A DNA stretch of 64,000 bases from Enoplolaimus lenunculus (GCA_030248215.1 JASANG010000078.1:227759-291758), one strand, 5' to 3'; positions 1-11,293 are shown, counted from the first letter of the stretch. Translations and numbers: made by a program. The notes: generated from the sequence alone by a model not told the origin.

Positions 1-1424
1 ATACATTAATGACTTAATTTTTGTGATTAGTGAGAAGTAGGTGGAACCGTGCCAACGGTTAGTGTACGCCAATTTCTGCCACATGATCAAACATATTCAC
101 ATACAAATCATTATGGACCACGTTAAGGGTGGTGGTATACTATTTGATGGCTTTGTTTGCCATGAGGCACCGCTTGGGAGCCTTACGGTACTGCCAGGCA
201 AGTATAGCGCCATCCACTGACGGGTCCATAACACAATACTTGGCATTAACCGTTAACATCACCATATACTTAAAATTTTGCATGTTTAGTACCATAGTTG
301 CTTTTGGTTTCTCGCTGGAATCCCTAGCGAACTTTTTTCGTGATTATATTTCGCTTGGCCATCCCGCGGAAATTCCCAAATCCGCTAGTGTAGCGCCACG
401 TCAACAGTATTCATGACAAATTCCCTCGTGACAATTTAAAATTATTTAATACTTTTTACATTTGAAAACAATATTTTCAAACTTTAGATTTGTCGAAAAA
501 TTCATTTTCTGCTGCTTCAAAGTCACTAAAGTTGTCAAATTATGACATACATCACAAGTTGCACTCACTATTTTCTCAATAAAATAAGCTAATTTGTTAC
601 GGAAATCCAATACTTGAAGAGCAACGCGCAACTTAAAACTGCGAAACTCAGGGGTGTACCCAGGATTTCATTAATCCGAGAACGGGAGAATTCTATGTTT
701 GCAAGCGAACAATACATCTTTTTTTGACCGCTGGAACCAACAAAGTCTATTTTAAAATGGTAAACGTTATAGTTTTGTTGTTTTTGAACAAATTTCGGCG
801 TTATATATTTATCTGTCTCTCAAACCTTTAGTACAAATATGTGACATTTTGGCTAATGAAGTTGTAGCAAAATTACTACTATTTCAACGATTTGAATTAT
901 GCTTTGCGAAAATGAAAATGTTACATTCAACCGAGAAAAACTTTAATACCAAAACACGCCAAAGCCCAACATTCAACTGAAAACACTTTTGAATTTATAA
1001 GCTTCCATGAGCTGAGCCTGTTAGTTCATCTGGTGTCAGTAAACTATCGGGCTCAAACACGATTTCTCCTGCAAGCTCAAGCGTAATTTTAAGTTTAATC
1101 CTAAGCTGGCCCGTAGCCAAGGAGGAGGGGCAGAGGGTTCTCGCTCCCCCTGAAAAAATTTTACCCCCTAGAAAAGTTCGAACCTTGCTTATAGGTCATT
1201 GAAAACCCTTGTATGCCCCTACTGTCATTTTTTAGGCTCGCTAGCAAGGTGAGCTGGCTACGAGCCTGATTCTATGCCTGAAATAGCCAAAATTTTGGTT
1301 GTGTCAATTCGGTACGATATTGAATCCCTATTGATTAAACCATAGCTTCGCAGTCCCGGTTACATTCATTAGTGTGAAGGTGTAACTTTTTTGGTTCAAT
1401 ACGCTCAAGATCATGGTAAATAAA
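1..1424. other. Intergenic stretch, no gene recognised
   Basis: AT-rich sequence with only short chance frames. Around 1110-1210 there is a run resembling the GGATC/CTCCCCC-type dispersed repeat seen better at 9175, 10150 and 20217, but too decayed to delimit. I see no exon, RNA gene or promoter here. Confidence 0.5.
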
Positions 1425-1845
1425 GTAGTGACCCAAACAAGAAGAAGTAATAAGAAGGGGTGTCAAATTAATAGGAGTCCGTATCCCTAATCAGAGTCCG
1501 TGAGCAGATAAGGTTTCTAAACCCCAATAACAGTCCATAACTGTTAATTTTCCGTAATTGTATTGTATAAATGACTCCAGGACCAAATAAAACAACATAC
1601 ATAAATTTTATTAATTAAAATCTAGAAAATAATTAAACGGACATGGCAACCAACAAAAATGCTACGGGAAGTCAGTTCAGCCCAAAAGAAAGAATGACAT
1701 AAACTATGGGTGTGAGGTCCAGCTAACGGAAAGACGTTGGAGGGCAGACTGAAAATAAATAACAGTCCGTAACCGAATAACAGGGGGAGTACCTTCTGAA
1801 AAAGCCAAATAAATATCAGCCTCCCCTCCTATTCGGGTCACTACA
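1425..1845 (-). mobile_element. G-family MITE-like element (ends GTAGTGACCC)
   Basis: The two ends are inverted copies of one another: AGTAGTGACCCAAACAAGA at the left and the reverse of it (TATTCGGGTCACTACAG) at the right. A second copy in the other orientation lies at 11954-12395, sharing the inner words AATAGGAGTCCGTATCCCTA and CCGTAACCGAATAACA. No coding capacity, so a non-autonomous DNA element of unknown superfamily. Confidence 0.65.
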
Positions 1846-1894
1846 GTAGCTATGAATTTCTGTCTCACTATGTTTAAACAGTGTCACTTTTTAG

Positions 1895-2045
1895 CAACAT
1901 TCCTTCTTTGGAATGACTGTAATAAAGTAGGCTTTGACTTTGACTAATTTTCCGCTTAATTTTATGCGCTGAGGATTAGATTAGCATATCCGTTCCTTTA
2001 GGATTAGGCTTAGGCTTAGAAATATGCTTTGACTTACGCCACTGG
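1895..2045 (+). mobile_element. T-family element, decayed copy with TTAGGC units
   Basis: Contains the family core (GACTGTAATAAAGTAGGCTT, then TTAGGATTAGGCTTAGGCTTAG and AATATGCTT) but has lost recognisable ends. Orientation given by the TTAGGC-reading strand. Confidence 0.5.
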
Positions 2046-2163
2046 AAGTAAAAATTGCACTTGTTCTTCAACCTTTGATCCAAAAAATTTGAAACAATTT
2101 TCACACCAAACACTCAAATACTAAACAATAAATTACTAAATAAATTTGGAATTTATTATGCCT

Positions 2164-2366
2164 GTATTTTCGAATGTGTGTAGCACTGATCACCAGTAGG
2201 CAAAGTAAGTTAGGAACCAGCGAATTTTTAAGCTTAATTTAGCACGCTTTTCGCATTTTATTGGTCTCATTTGGAACAGAATTTGAGATCTGGAGATGCT
2301 GGACTTGACTTGTTTCACAACCTACTGACTGATTGGCGATAGGTGCTACGCACATTTGAGAATACT
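2164..2366. mobile_element. N-family MITE (ends TTCTCAAATGTGTGTAGCA)
   Basis: Left end CGAATGTGTGTAGCACTGA and right end GGTGCTACGCACATTTGAGAA are inverted copies. The interior has no coding potential. It lies immediately 3' of the flavin monooxygenase stop codon, so it may form part of that gene's 3' UTR. Confidence 0.65.
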
Positions 2367-2390
2367 AACCTTGTATTATAAAAATCCACC

Positions 2391-5300
2391 CTATGAGTTG
2401 ATAAAAACCAAAAACAACAACCGAACCAACCAATACGTAACCGCAAGCCCTGATATAAAACAAAACGCCGTTCCTTGGATAGCGCTCATCCCCCACCGTC
2501 GCCAAATTAGCTCTGAAGAACTTTTCGCAAAGGCAGGGGGGTCACGACCTGCAGCCCAAGGGGTCACCACCCGTTGATGGATTTCGAGTAACGCATTCCT
2601 GGCACCCTGCCATTGATAAGGACCGTTGATACGGAAAATATACGGGGCTGCCGGACCAAAACAAACGTGCCACGCCAGAATTGGGTCTCGCAACATGTGA
2701 AGGTACCAAGGGGGTGGCTTAGTCCCAATAACCGCAGCCAGTTCGTCGGTAAACTGAATATAATCGACCTGAATTGTATGTCGCCTTGTTTTGTAGTAGC
2801 GTTTCGATTGCCGGATTCGGGTTCGTTCAATGTCTGCGTACATTTCTGACTAAAATTCAAAATGTTTCCGTAAAAATTGGACAGAAACATTTTGCAGATT
2901 TTTCCAGATGTAAATTTGGTACATTTTTGGGCTGACTTTAGCAAATTTTTTCATTCGGTTAGAAATGTGATTTTTACTTTAATTTCAAAATTTTGACGCA
3001 TTTTTGGTGATACTTTATAGCGTTGTTTTTCTCACTTAAATTAAGTTACGGTAATTTGAACAAAAAACATTTTTGCTGATTTGTTACTGCGAGCATTTCT
3101 GATTGAAATTAAGAGTTTGAGTGAAACTTTGGATAAATGCGATATTTCACGAAGTCGTTTCGTCGATTTAGGGTGGCGCTATACTCGTCGTGTGGCACCG
3201 TCCGGCGCCGTCCGTCATCGTGCAAATGACGCACGTATGATACTGGATATTGACGGACGGCGCTGTGCAAATGACTCACAGTGACGTACAGCGCCGGACA
3301 TCAACAAAAGTATAGCGCAACCCTAAGTTTGTGTCAATCTTTCGCTAAATTTGTCAAATATTTTCCATGGGCATAAAAATGTTAGGTGGCATTTGTTAAT
3401 TTAATTTTGCAATACTTTTTCGGCCGAAGTTAGAACGTTTGGTCCTAAAAATTTTGAACAAATTGTTTTAAAAGTTAGTGAATTTTTGTTCATTTTAAGG
3501 TATTGTCAACTTTGACACGAGATTTTTAATATTCTGATTGCAGTTGAGCAAATCAAAATCCAGAGGCTTGCCACGGTGTGTTTCAGAGTTCGAATCTTGC
3601 ACACTCATCAGAACAAGTTTAGCCTAAGTCTGAGCGCCTAAGCATAAACTTCAACCTAGGCCCATACGCTCAAATGCATATAGCCCCTATAATTAAATCT
3701 CATGTCTTCAGATTTGTTTTCACTTATACCTCTGCCTCCCACCAACAATATCATTCTTTGTACTTTTTAGGCTATCACTAGTTTAGTAATACGTTTTCAA
3801 CCTAACGAACTTCTACAACTTCAAATCTCAAAAATTGCACAGAAATAAAGCATATCAAATTCAACGCATGTTTTGAATTTTAAATCTCACCAATCTCTGG
3901 TTCGAAAGTTACAAGACGTATCACCAACTGATAATAGATGCTGCACACATTTCTTAATATGGGCTCTAATGTCAAACCTATTATTACAAAAAGTTTAAAA
4001 CCTGTGGCTAAAGGGTACGAGATCCCACGATTTTAGCCACGAAAAACCAAACTCACCCTACTGGGCATCTTTGTTCCCCCCGTAAGAATGTCTAAAAATA
4101 CACGACATTGCATTTCTGCTATCGGCAACAGGGCGCCGGCTGGTTGTGCCAATCCGATCACTCCCAAAGTTTCAGGATGTTCCAAATCAGGAGCGTACAT
4201 GTACTTGTACATTGCAACATGGTTGTCTTTGACTGGCAAAATGTCACCTTGAACTATGCTTAAATCAATCGAGTAACCAGTAGCGAGTATGATCTGAAAT
4301 TAGGTAATAAAATTGATAAATTTGGTTTTTAGTTGTAAACCAAAAAATTAGCAATTTAACTAATTTTGCACTGCACCCAATACATATAAGCGTACTGCAG
4401 TTGCAGCAAACGCGCTTTGAGGTCGAAGCGAACGATAACCTAAATGCAATTTGAGCATTAAATTTTAATACAAAATTTTGGGGTTGAAATTTAGCAAAAC
4501 CGCAAGCCTTTTTGCGGACATTCTGAAATTTGTCGCTATTAAATAAATGTAATAATTTTTTTGAAATATCTATAATTTGAAGCAAACGCCACCATGAACA
4601 GAGGCTAATTTAAAAAAGACAGAATAAAAATACAACTAACTGTATCAATTTCTTCAACCTCCGTTCCGTCCACAAATTTGACACCTCGTTCGGTTATCCG
4701 GTCTATATCCGGTTTAACCACCAACGAACCGTTCGCTATCCGATTAGGCAAATCGTCGTTGACACATAAATGTTGCTCGAGTACTCGATGGGCTGGACGT
4801 AATCCAAACGCTTGATGGTCAAAACGAAAATTCAAATATCGTTCAACGACAGCGTTCACCAACCATGGGGTGTTGTCTTGAAGCCACGACCCGAACCGAA
4901 ACAGGAACAAAACGTCCAAAGGATACCCAAATTGCATCACTCGATGAATAACCCATGCGCCACGACGGGTTACTAGGAAGACCTGAAATTAAATAATGAA
5001 ATTTGTTTAAAAGTGGACATTAATAAATACGAAAAAATTAAAACTAAAAATAGTTGGAAATGTTTGTTGCATACTGTAAATTTGAGTGAGTTGATTTTAA
5101 TTCAAAATCAGTTGAATCCGCCTCAGTCTGAGTTAGGACTATCGGAACTCAGAATTTTGAGTTGATTCAATTTAATCGGAGTCATTTAATCAACTCACCA
5201 AGAGTCAACTCAGCTCAGAGTAAGAATCACCTGAACTCTGAGAGAGTTATTGTTTACTGATATTAATTCAGAAATAACCAACTCGCTAGCTGAGTTGATT

Positions 5301-8300
5301 AATCAACTCATTGGAATTTACAATGCAAATCATTTTAGACGACATAGCTACAGCTACTTTACTTGTTTAGCAAATCGGGACAGCTCTACAGATATATCAC
5401 CACCAGAGTTCCCGATGCCAACCACCGCCACGCGTTTATTTTCAAAACCACTGGGCTCTTTATAATGAAGACTGTGTAGTATGGTTCCTTCAAAATTGCC
5501 GGCTCCTTTGATCTGGGGCCAATTTGGCACAGAATGATGTCCGGTACATAACATTATTGCGTCAAATGTTTCTGTCTTTGTATTCCTAAAAACAACAATG
5601 TAACCAGCAGGGTTCAACCAGACGTCTGCTTTTAGGTCCTGCAAAAAATTCGACCACTGACTTTGGTGGATTGTTTGCCGGAGGTTCTGGCTAGAATATC
5701 AGCCTTCTAAATTTTAGAAATAAAAACGGTTTGGCTGGCTGCGTTCGCTCGCAATAAACTTTTACATGAAATTATACTTTGCCATAATTAAACCCTTGCT
5801 ATTCTCTTATTACCACTACCTATGTTGAAGACTTCACTGTAAACTTCAGTGAGTTGATGTTAACTCAGAATGAGTTGAATTACTCAGTATGAGTTAGGAC
5901 TATCAAAACTCAGAAGTTTGAGTTGATTCAATTCATTCTGAGTTAATTAATCAGCTCGCCCAGAGTCGTCGCCAATCAGAGTGAGAATCAACACAACTTA
6001 GAGCGAGTTAATGTTTCCTGATATTAATTCAGAAATGAACAACTCGTAGCTGAATTGATTAATCAACTCATTGGAATTTACAATATTGCTGTAGTCGCTC
6101 ACGTACTCACAGAGCTCTAGCAAAACACAACCTAATCAACGCGCTAGAGGGTTAACCTAAATTTCGTCAAAACTTGAAGATGTCTAAGAATTTTCCCAAA
6201 TCCTGGGTTAAGTGTATGTAAAATGAAAAGAATGCTATACATGTGCACATATACCGATACAAGAAGTAGCTGCAATGACCACATGGTGTGGTGGTAGCAT
6301 GCTTGACTCGAGTGCAAGACGGTCGAGGTTCGATCCCTGGCGTGGTTCTTAAATTTGGTCAAAACTTCGAACAGGGGCCGTGCAGACCGTATAGAAATAA
6401 CAGTACCCTTTTTGTTTGGTAACAACTTTCCACTGCTTTGTCACCGAATAGCTTTCGACTTTTTCGATTGAAATCACATTTGTGTGGAACTGAATATGCT
6501 TGTAAATACCAAAATGCTGGCAGTACATTCTGAAATAATTACTAGCTGATGCACTATCTCAGTCACATAGTGGCGGATCCAAAAGTTTAGACGGCCGTAC
6601 TTGATATAATAGCGAAAAGCGTCAAATAATTTAGTGCTAATACAAAATTTTAGTTTTGGAACGCATTCTCAAATGGGCCCATGTATGGAACAGGTCCGGA
6701 ACAGTGGTATGGGTACATCCCTAAGCCTAAGCCTAAGCTTAAGCCTAAGCCTAAAGCGTAAGGATGAGCCTATTCCCAAGCCTAAGCCTAAGCCTAAGCA
6801 AAAAAGTTAGTCTAAAGATCAACTTGACACTATTACAGCCCTGGAGAAAAACGTTCCGGTCCTGTTCTGTACATGGGCCTTCAAATGTGTGTAGCACCTA
6901 CTACCAGTTGGTGATAAGCCTTATAATTTTTGAAGCAGTGTATGGTGAAGTTCAAAATTAAGCAAATTTTTTGCATTTGCTATGTGCCGCTTTTGCGTCA
7001 ATTCCGCGATCGGCATTGTTCGTTAGTTTGAAAACCTATCGCTAACTGATGATATTATGTTCTATAAGCATCTGAGAATATTATCGTTGATACTAATTGA
7101 CACCAGGGCACAGTTTAGCTAGTAAGTTGTTTGTCCTATACATGTTTGTATACATAAAGTATGCTTAGGGTTAGGTTTAAAGATTGCAGCTTATGGTTAA
7201 ACCAAAATTAAACCTTAGCTGAGATTTAGGCTTAGGATAAGGGAAATACAGTAGTTTAGAGCAAAGCAAACAAATTCCTTGGTTAACAGCGTCAGACCTT
7301 TTCATCATTTCTTTGATGGCATTTTGGTGTCACCTGGAACCGACCTGCGCGGTCTGATGCTGTATGCGAGAGTGGCGCTATACTTGTCGTGCGGGATCGT
7401 CCGGTGCCGACCGGTACCGTCCGTGGTACCACGGTGCCAGACGGCGACGCGCTGTGTCGCTCGGTATGGGACTGCGTCGGACGTCACCAAAAGTATAGCA
7501 CCGCTCTTACCGTGCGGTTTCCGCCCGACAAATCTGCACAAGGCTCTACTGCAACAGCCTACCAATTCTCTATTGTCACTTATTAATGGACAACGTTCCA
7601 AGTCATTTCCTGGCCATTCGTAATTTATGAAATTCTGGCAAATTATTCGTAAACGGCCCGGTGTAATGATTGACCCGTGTAATCACGACCAGAACAACCC
7701 TGAACCTGGCCAAATTTTGTAATGTATCCAATCAAATAAGTTTTAAAAATTAATTTTGTCGCTATTTTAGTATTAATTTACATCTGTCAAAAACTTGCAC
7801 GTGTGAATAGAGACTTTATATTAAAAACCGCGTTTATTTACTTAAAATATTGCATTAAAATTGTATGATGCATGAAATTAGGAAAATGTTTCGGTGGTGG
7901 AAAATCGCTGAACGCCATCATTTCTTTGCTTGTATTGATTACTGTCGATTGCATACAAGATCCTTCGTCTAAAAATACTATTAAACCGCGGTTATAGGAA
8001 CAGGCTCCAAACCAAATATGCAGCCTCTTTGATTTTTCAGATTAATTGTTCCTTTCTACAACTATAATTAGGTCGAGTTTAATTGGTTCCGTAAATTGGG
8101 GGATTTATAATTGATATACTTTGTGTTAATTTTGACACCATTTGCGGGACACTTTAATTGGCCCATGTATAGAACAGGACCGCAACAGTAGTATTAGCAA
8201 ATTCCTAAGCCTAAACGTAAACGTAAGGATGAGCCTAACCCTTAGCCTAAGCATAAACCTAAGCGTAAGGCAAAAAGTTAGTCAAAAGCTTATGCTGACT

Positions 8301-9014
8301 CTATTACAACCCCGCAGGAAAACGATCCGGCCCTGTTGTATACATTGGCGCCCTCTAATTAATACTTTAGAGAAGAAACTCTAACTATTTTGATTTTTCA
8401 TCAAAAGCTTTGTATGAGAATTGTACATATTCTTGGCTCCATGCCAACTTAAACTTAGGAGGCACCAATGATTTTTGGAAAGCTGCATGCGAAGATTTCA
8501 AAAGACTTGAGTTGTTTCAAAACATTGAAATTTCGGCTCATAAGTGGCGTCCAGACAAGAGTATGTTTACATTCTAGATTGCATTAATTTGCTTAGGCTT
8601 AGGCTTACGCTTAGGCTTAGGCTTAGGAACACATTGTTGCAACGCTTAGGCTTAGGCTTAGGAGTATGCTTAATCTACTGTTACACTCCTTAAAGTAACA
8701 TTGGCCGAAATTTGTATTAAATTTAAAAAAATACCATCCTAATAAGTTACATATGCACCTGATGGGCATAAGGGGTTGTGAAAATTAAGCTACAGTAAGA
8801 CTCATACATCGAATCCAAAAAAGCTTCGCTGGACTGGATATAAGAATGACGTACCTTTGCCCTTTGATTTCGAATAATACCATAAACCTCCGATTTCGTC
8901 TTGTTTTTCGAAACATATCACTTCTTGGCCGTATTCTAAACATGTTTTGACTGCAACAATGCCGGAGCATCCAGCTCCGATGACTGCAATACGACGTTTG
9001 TTCGCTGAATTCAT
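2391..9014 (-). CDS. Flavin-containing monooxygenase (FMO), seven exons
   Basis: Membrane-anchored enzyme of the class B FMO family, which uses FAD, NADPH and O2 to oxygenate soft nucleophiles (N, S). Exons, read on the minus strand, are about 9014-8855, 7968-7842, 6529-6445, 5638-5363, 4982-4641, 4293-4057 and 2849-2391. All joins use GT/AG and keep one frame, giving 561 residues (family usually about 530-560). Motifs: FAD site GAGCSG at residues 13-18; [12 protein letters not shown] stretch near 65; the FMO signature [11 protein letters not shown] at 173-183; NADPH site GIGNSG at 198-203; ATGY at 334-337. The C-terminus ends in a hydrophobic anchor (about 537-558) preceded by the typical GPYQW..ARNA block. 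The start is the ATG that puts GAGCSG 12 residues in. The donor of exon 3 is the least certain (gtgaca after TCG). Introns are loaded with MITEs. No internal stop was seen, so the gene looks functional. Confidence 0.93.
3169..3325. mobile_element. S-family palindromic element (GCGCTATACT ends)
   Basis: Ends GGGTGGCGCTATACT and AGTATAGCGCAACCC are inverted copies, flanked by TA on both sides. The interior is unusually GC-rich for the region and itself palindromic (CCGTCCGGCGCCGTCCGTCA and the reverse). It sits in the last intron of the FMO gene. Related copies lie at 7367, 22362 and 31217. Confidence 0.65.
3659..3964. mobile_element. N-family MITE in FMO last intron
   Basis: Left end GGCCCATACGCTCAAATGCA and right end TGCACACATTTCTTAATATG form the family's inverted ends. 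It carries TTACAAGACGTATCACCAAC, the interior word shared with the copy at 10464. No coding content. Confidence 0.6.
5072..5325 (+). mobile_element. M-family MITE (GAGTTGA-rich) in FMO intron
   Basis: Starts ACTGTAAATTTGAGTGAGTT and ends AACTCATTGGAATTTACA, the inverted family ends. The interior is built from alternating GAGTTGA and TCAACTC words, so most of it can fold on itself. Fills most of the intron between exons 4 and 5 of the FMO gene. Confidence 0.8.
5835..6084 (+). mobile_element. M-family MITE in FMO intron
   Basis: Full-length copy with CACTGTAAACTTCAGTGAGT at the left end and CAACTCATTGGAATTTACA at the right. Same orientation as the copy at 5072, in the next intron upstream. Confidence 0.8.
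6277..6348 (+). ncRNA. tRNA-like cloverleaf, probable tRNA relic or SINE head
   Basis: 72 bases can be laid out as a full cloverleaf: acceptor GACCACA/CGTGGTT, D arm GTGT-GGTGGTA-GCAT, anticodon arm CTTGA-CTCGAGT-GCAAG, short variable loop ACGGT, T arm CGAGG-TTCGATC-CCTGG. The B box GGTTCGATCCC is a perfect match and the A box TGGTGTGGTGG is close. The loop would give anticodon CGA (serine), but a serine tRNA should have a long variable arm, and each of three stems has one mismatch. It lies antisense in an FMO intron and is flanked by similar AAATTT(C/G)GTCAAAACTT words, which hints at a tRNA-derived repeat. Confidence 0.5.
6663..7075. mobile_element. N-family MITE interrupted by a T-family insertion
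   Basis: The left end is CATTCTCAAATG and the continuation TTCAAATGTGTGTAGCACC resumes after the T element at 6676-6879. The right end is near GCATCTGAGAATATTA. The repeated CAAATG on both sides of the insert fits a target duplication of about 8 bp. Confidence 0.6.
6676..6879 (-). mobile_element. T-family element, full length, nested in an N MITE
   Basis: Ends GGCCCATGTATGGAACAGG and CCTGTTCTGTACATGGGCC are long inverted repeats. Inside, in order on the plus strand: CCTAAGCCTAAGC units, a GCGTAAGGATGAGCC spacer, more CCTAAG units, then the arm with AGTCTAAAGAT and ACGTTCCGG. The TTAGGC (telomere G-strand) sense is on the minus strand. Lies in an FMO intron. Confidence 0.85.
7367..7506. mobile_element. 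S-family palindromic element, diverged copy
   Basis: Ends AGAGTGGCGCTATACTTGTC and AAAAGTATAGCACCGCTCT are inverted copies; the interior is GC-rich with CCGTCCGTGG/CCGGTACC palindromes. It accounts for the long overlapping but meaningless frames at 7279-7623. In an FMO intron. Confidence 0.6.
8160..8351 (-). mobile_element. T-family element, full length, in FMO first intron
   Basis: Ends GGCCCATGTATAGAACAGGA and TGTTGTATACATTGGC match the family. The flanks CTTTAATT (left) and CTCTAATT (right) agree at 7 of 8 bases, as expected for an old 8-bp target duplication. Contains two blocks of CCTAAG units separated by the conserved GTAAGGATGAGCC spacer. Confidence 0.8.
8540..8706 (+). mobile_element. 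T-family element, GGCGTCC subfamily, in FMO first intron
   Basis: Right end ACTCCTTAAAGTAACATTGG and left-end remnant TGGCGTCCAGACAAGAG define a second T subfamily whose ends differ from those at 6676. The interior has two TTAGGC blocks separated by AACACATTGTTGCAACG. The first intron of FMO thus holds two T copies in opposite orientation. Confidence 0.7.
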
Positions 9015-9174
9015 CGCATTGCAATTTTGTGCAATTTTGCAATTTTTAATTGTTAAGGCGCTTTTAGATTTATAATATTGACATGACGTTTTAAAGCAGT
9101 AATCGGTTCTACAGTAGCGCAAGCAGTATTACGTGGACGACTCATTACCATATTAAACTGGCATAAACGGGCAC

Positions 9175-9440
9175 ACACTAGCGGATCCGGACGAGGGGGT
9201 TACGCTCCTCCCAGTCGTAAATTTTTTATGATAAAATGGTAACGTCCATTTGTGCCTAGCAATTTTTCTCCCTTAGAAATTTTTTCGTTAAAAATCCAAT
9301 TTTTCTATCATAATTTTTTTGTGATAAAATGATAAAGTTTCTACCGTACAATTTTTCGGCTGTCAATGCAATATATAGCATACAGTAAAAATTGCGTTTC
9401 ATAACATTTGCTTGAACCTGTCAGAAATTTCTGGATTTGC
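9175..9440 (+). repeat. Dispersed repeat R4 with internal TGATAAAATGGTAAGGTC units
   Basis: Begins CACTAGCGGATCCGGACGAG and ends near GTCAGAAATTTCTGGATTTG. The interior repeats a roughly 50-bp motif (AATTTTTT-GTGATAAAATGGTAAGGTC-CAATTTTTC). Two related copies lie at 10150 and 20217. No frame and no inverted ends seen, so the class is unknown. Confidence 0.55.
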
Positions 9441-10149
9441 CTCTGATGGCACAGAAGCTGATCCAAAAACGTAGCTGGCCAAGACAGACGCATGGTCGCC
9501 AGATATAACCGCAGGAGATATCTTACGAACGAAGCGAGCCAGAAGCAAAATCGTCTTTTCATAAATTTGTATATATGGGATCACACTGTTTTTCCGTAAA
9601 ACTTTATATTTCATGTAAAATGCAAAACTATCAGACGTCAAAAATGGGAGTGCCTGGCCCTCCTGCCCCCCTCTTGGCTGCTATAATGTTAGTTTTTTTT
9701 ATGAAATTTAATAGCAGCAGCTGCTCCGCTTCATAAAATTTTATTTTTTGAACATCGTTTTTGTCAAATGGGAAGTCAAAGCACAAAATTACTGGTCATT
9801 GTCCAGATAAACTTGTATTCTGGTTATTTCAATATCGTTGGACGTCTTAAAAGCCTCGACTCAGTAGCAGTACGAAATATTGCTGCGCAAGCGTTGGATT
9901 TAACGTCGTTTAAACGGTTATTCTTGCTGTCAAAACAAACATTACACTAAAACAAATTGAGATATAAAATGTTTTGGCTGACAATTTTTTTCAAAATAAA
10001 AACAACTGCTGCTACGAAACGCTGTATGAAACAACGAAGGTGAACAGATGTAAAGTTTCAAAGATTTTGAGCACTCGTAATGTCAAATATTACAAAATGT
10101 TGTCGCACTTGTTTAGAAATAAGTAGCCGCATTCTTAAATGCGAGTAAC
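9441..10149. other. Intergenic, no gene recognised
   Basis: Upstream of the FMO start. AT-rich, no convincing exon, only frames of 60-80 codons without protein-like character. I see no clear core promoter for FMO in 9015-9200. Confidence 0.4.
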
Positions 10150-10440
10150 ACCCACTAGCGGATGGCGACCGCCGCGCCGCCATTATAATTTTTTGCGTTA
10201 AAATGGTGAGGTCCCTACCTTACAATTTTTCCCGCCAAAAATGTTTTTTAAAAAAAGATAAGGTCCCTAATTTTTCCCTTAGAAATTTTTTGGTATAAAA
10301 TGGTAAGGTCTTCTTTACTTTACATTTTTTCCATCGAAAGATTTTTGGTGAAAAACGTGATCAGGTTTCTACCGTACAATTTTTGCGTTTTATAACATTT
10401 GCCACCCCGCCCCCCCACGTCAAAAATTCATTGATTCTTC
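10150..10440 (+). repeat. Dispersed repeat R4, second copy
   Basis: Starts CACTAGCGGATGGCGACCG, like the copy at 9175, and repeats the AATGGTAAGGTC / CAATTTTTCCC motif four times. Ends in GTTTTATAACATTTGCCACC followed by a CCCGCCCCCCC run. Confidence 0.5.
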
Positions 10441-10463
10441 GCTGGTAACACCTATGATCATGA

Positions 10464-10687
10464 GGGCCCATATTCTCAAATGCATATAGCACTATATCAT
10501 CTGTTAGCGATAAGTTTTCAAACTGACAAACATCTGCAATTGCAGATGTGAAAATTAATGTACAGAAAAAAACACAAATTAAACGCGAACAATGTGCTCA
10601 ATTTTGTACCTCAGCGTGTACATGTTCCAAAGTTACAGTACCTCACCAACTATTGATAGATGCTACACACATTTGAGAATACGGGCT
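10464..10687. mobile_element. N-family MITE, best-preserved copy
   Basis: Left end GGGCCCATATTCTCAAATGC and right end CATTTGAGAATACGGGC are inverted copies, and the TATAGCACTATATCATCTG and CAACTATTGATAGATGCTAC words behind them extend the match to about 40 bp. No coding content. Abuts a K-family element. Confidence 0.75.
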
Positions 10688-10696
10688 CAGTAATAG

Positions 10697-11036
10697 CAAG
10701 AGTGCATGATACCCTTTAACAAGAGTATGCAACTGGGTACATTCTATGTAGAGAAAAATGTACCCAGCGCGCGTTGCATTTTTGGCTTACCCCCCCGTAT
10801 TTGGGGGGGTCAAAATCTCCATCGATGTTGAAATTCATGTGCTATTGTATATACTAAAATGTGGTCCGATTATATTTTCGGTGTTGGCTGGCGGATACAC
10901 GTGTAAAATGAACGTAAAATTGACCCCCCCCCAAAATGAGGGGGGTTGGCCAAAAACGCAACGCGTGCCGGTACATTCTTTAATACACAGAATGTACCCA
11001 GTTCCACACTCTTGTTAGAGTGATCATCCACTCTTG
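10697..11036 (+). mobile_element. K-family element, about 340 bp, 7-bp target duplication GTAATAG
   Basis: Ends CAAGAGTGCATGATACC and GATCATCCACTCTTG are inverted copies. Inside there is a second inverted layer (AGTATGCAACTGGGTACATT against GTACCCAGTTCCACACTC). GTAATAG stands directly on both sides. Homopolymer runs CCCCCC and GGGGGG flank the centre. Two more copies lie at 13916 and 21927. No transposase. Confidence 0.85.
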
Positions 11037-11107
11037 GTAATAGGTTCTGAAACAAGCGATCAGCGAATGCTACGATTCTGCAATTCAACATACGGTCCAT
11101 GTTACGT

Positions 11108-11293
11108 TTAGGGGCGTCCAGGTTTCTGGCGGGCCTATAAAACAGTAGGTTTAGATTCTTGATTACATTTTTTTTTACTTTGGCATAGGCTTAGGCTTTG
11201 GCTTAGGAACACATTTTTGTAACGCGTAGGCTTAGTCTTAGGCTTCGACATACGTTTAATCTACAGTTACGCCCCTTAAAGTAACATTGGCCC
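11108..11293 (+). mobile_element. T-family element, GGCGTCC subfamily
   Basis: Left end GGGGCGTCCAGGTTTCTGG and right end CGCCCCTTAAAGTAACATTG match the copy at 35088 in reverse. Carries TTAGGC-like units in two blocks around AACACATTTTTGTAACGCG. Confidence 0.75.

Noticed and set aside
6676-6879. Chromosome end or fused telomere at TTAGGC blocks
   Set aside because: The blocks are short, broken by a fixed spacer and enclosed by inverted ends with target duplications; they belong to a mobile element.
7279-7623. Overlapping frames of 65-114 codons
   Set aside because: They cover a palindromic S-family element, which keeps both strands GC-rich and open.
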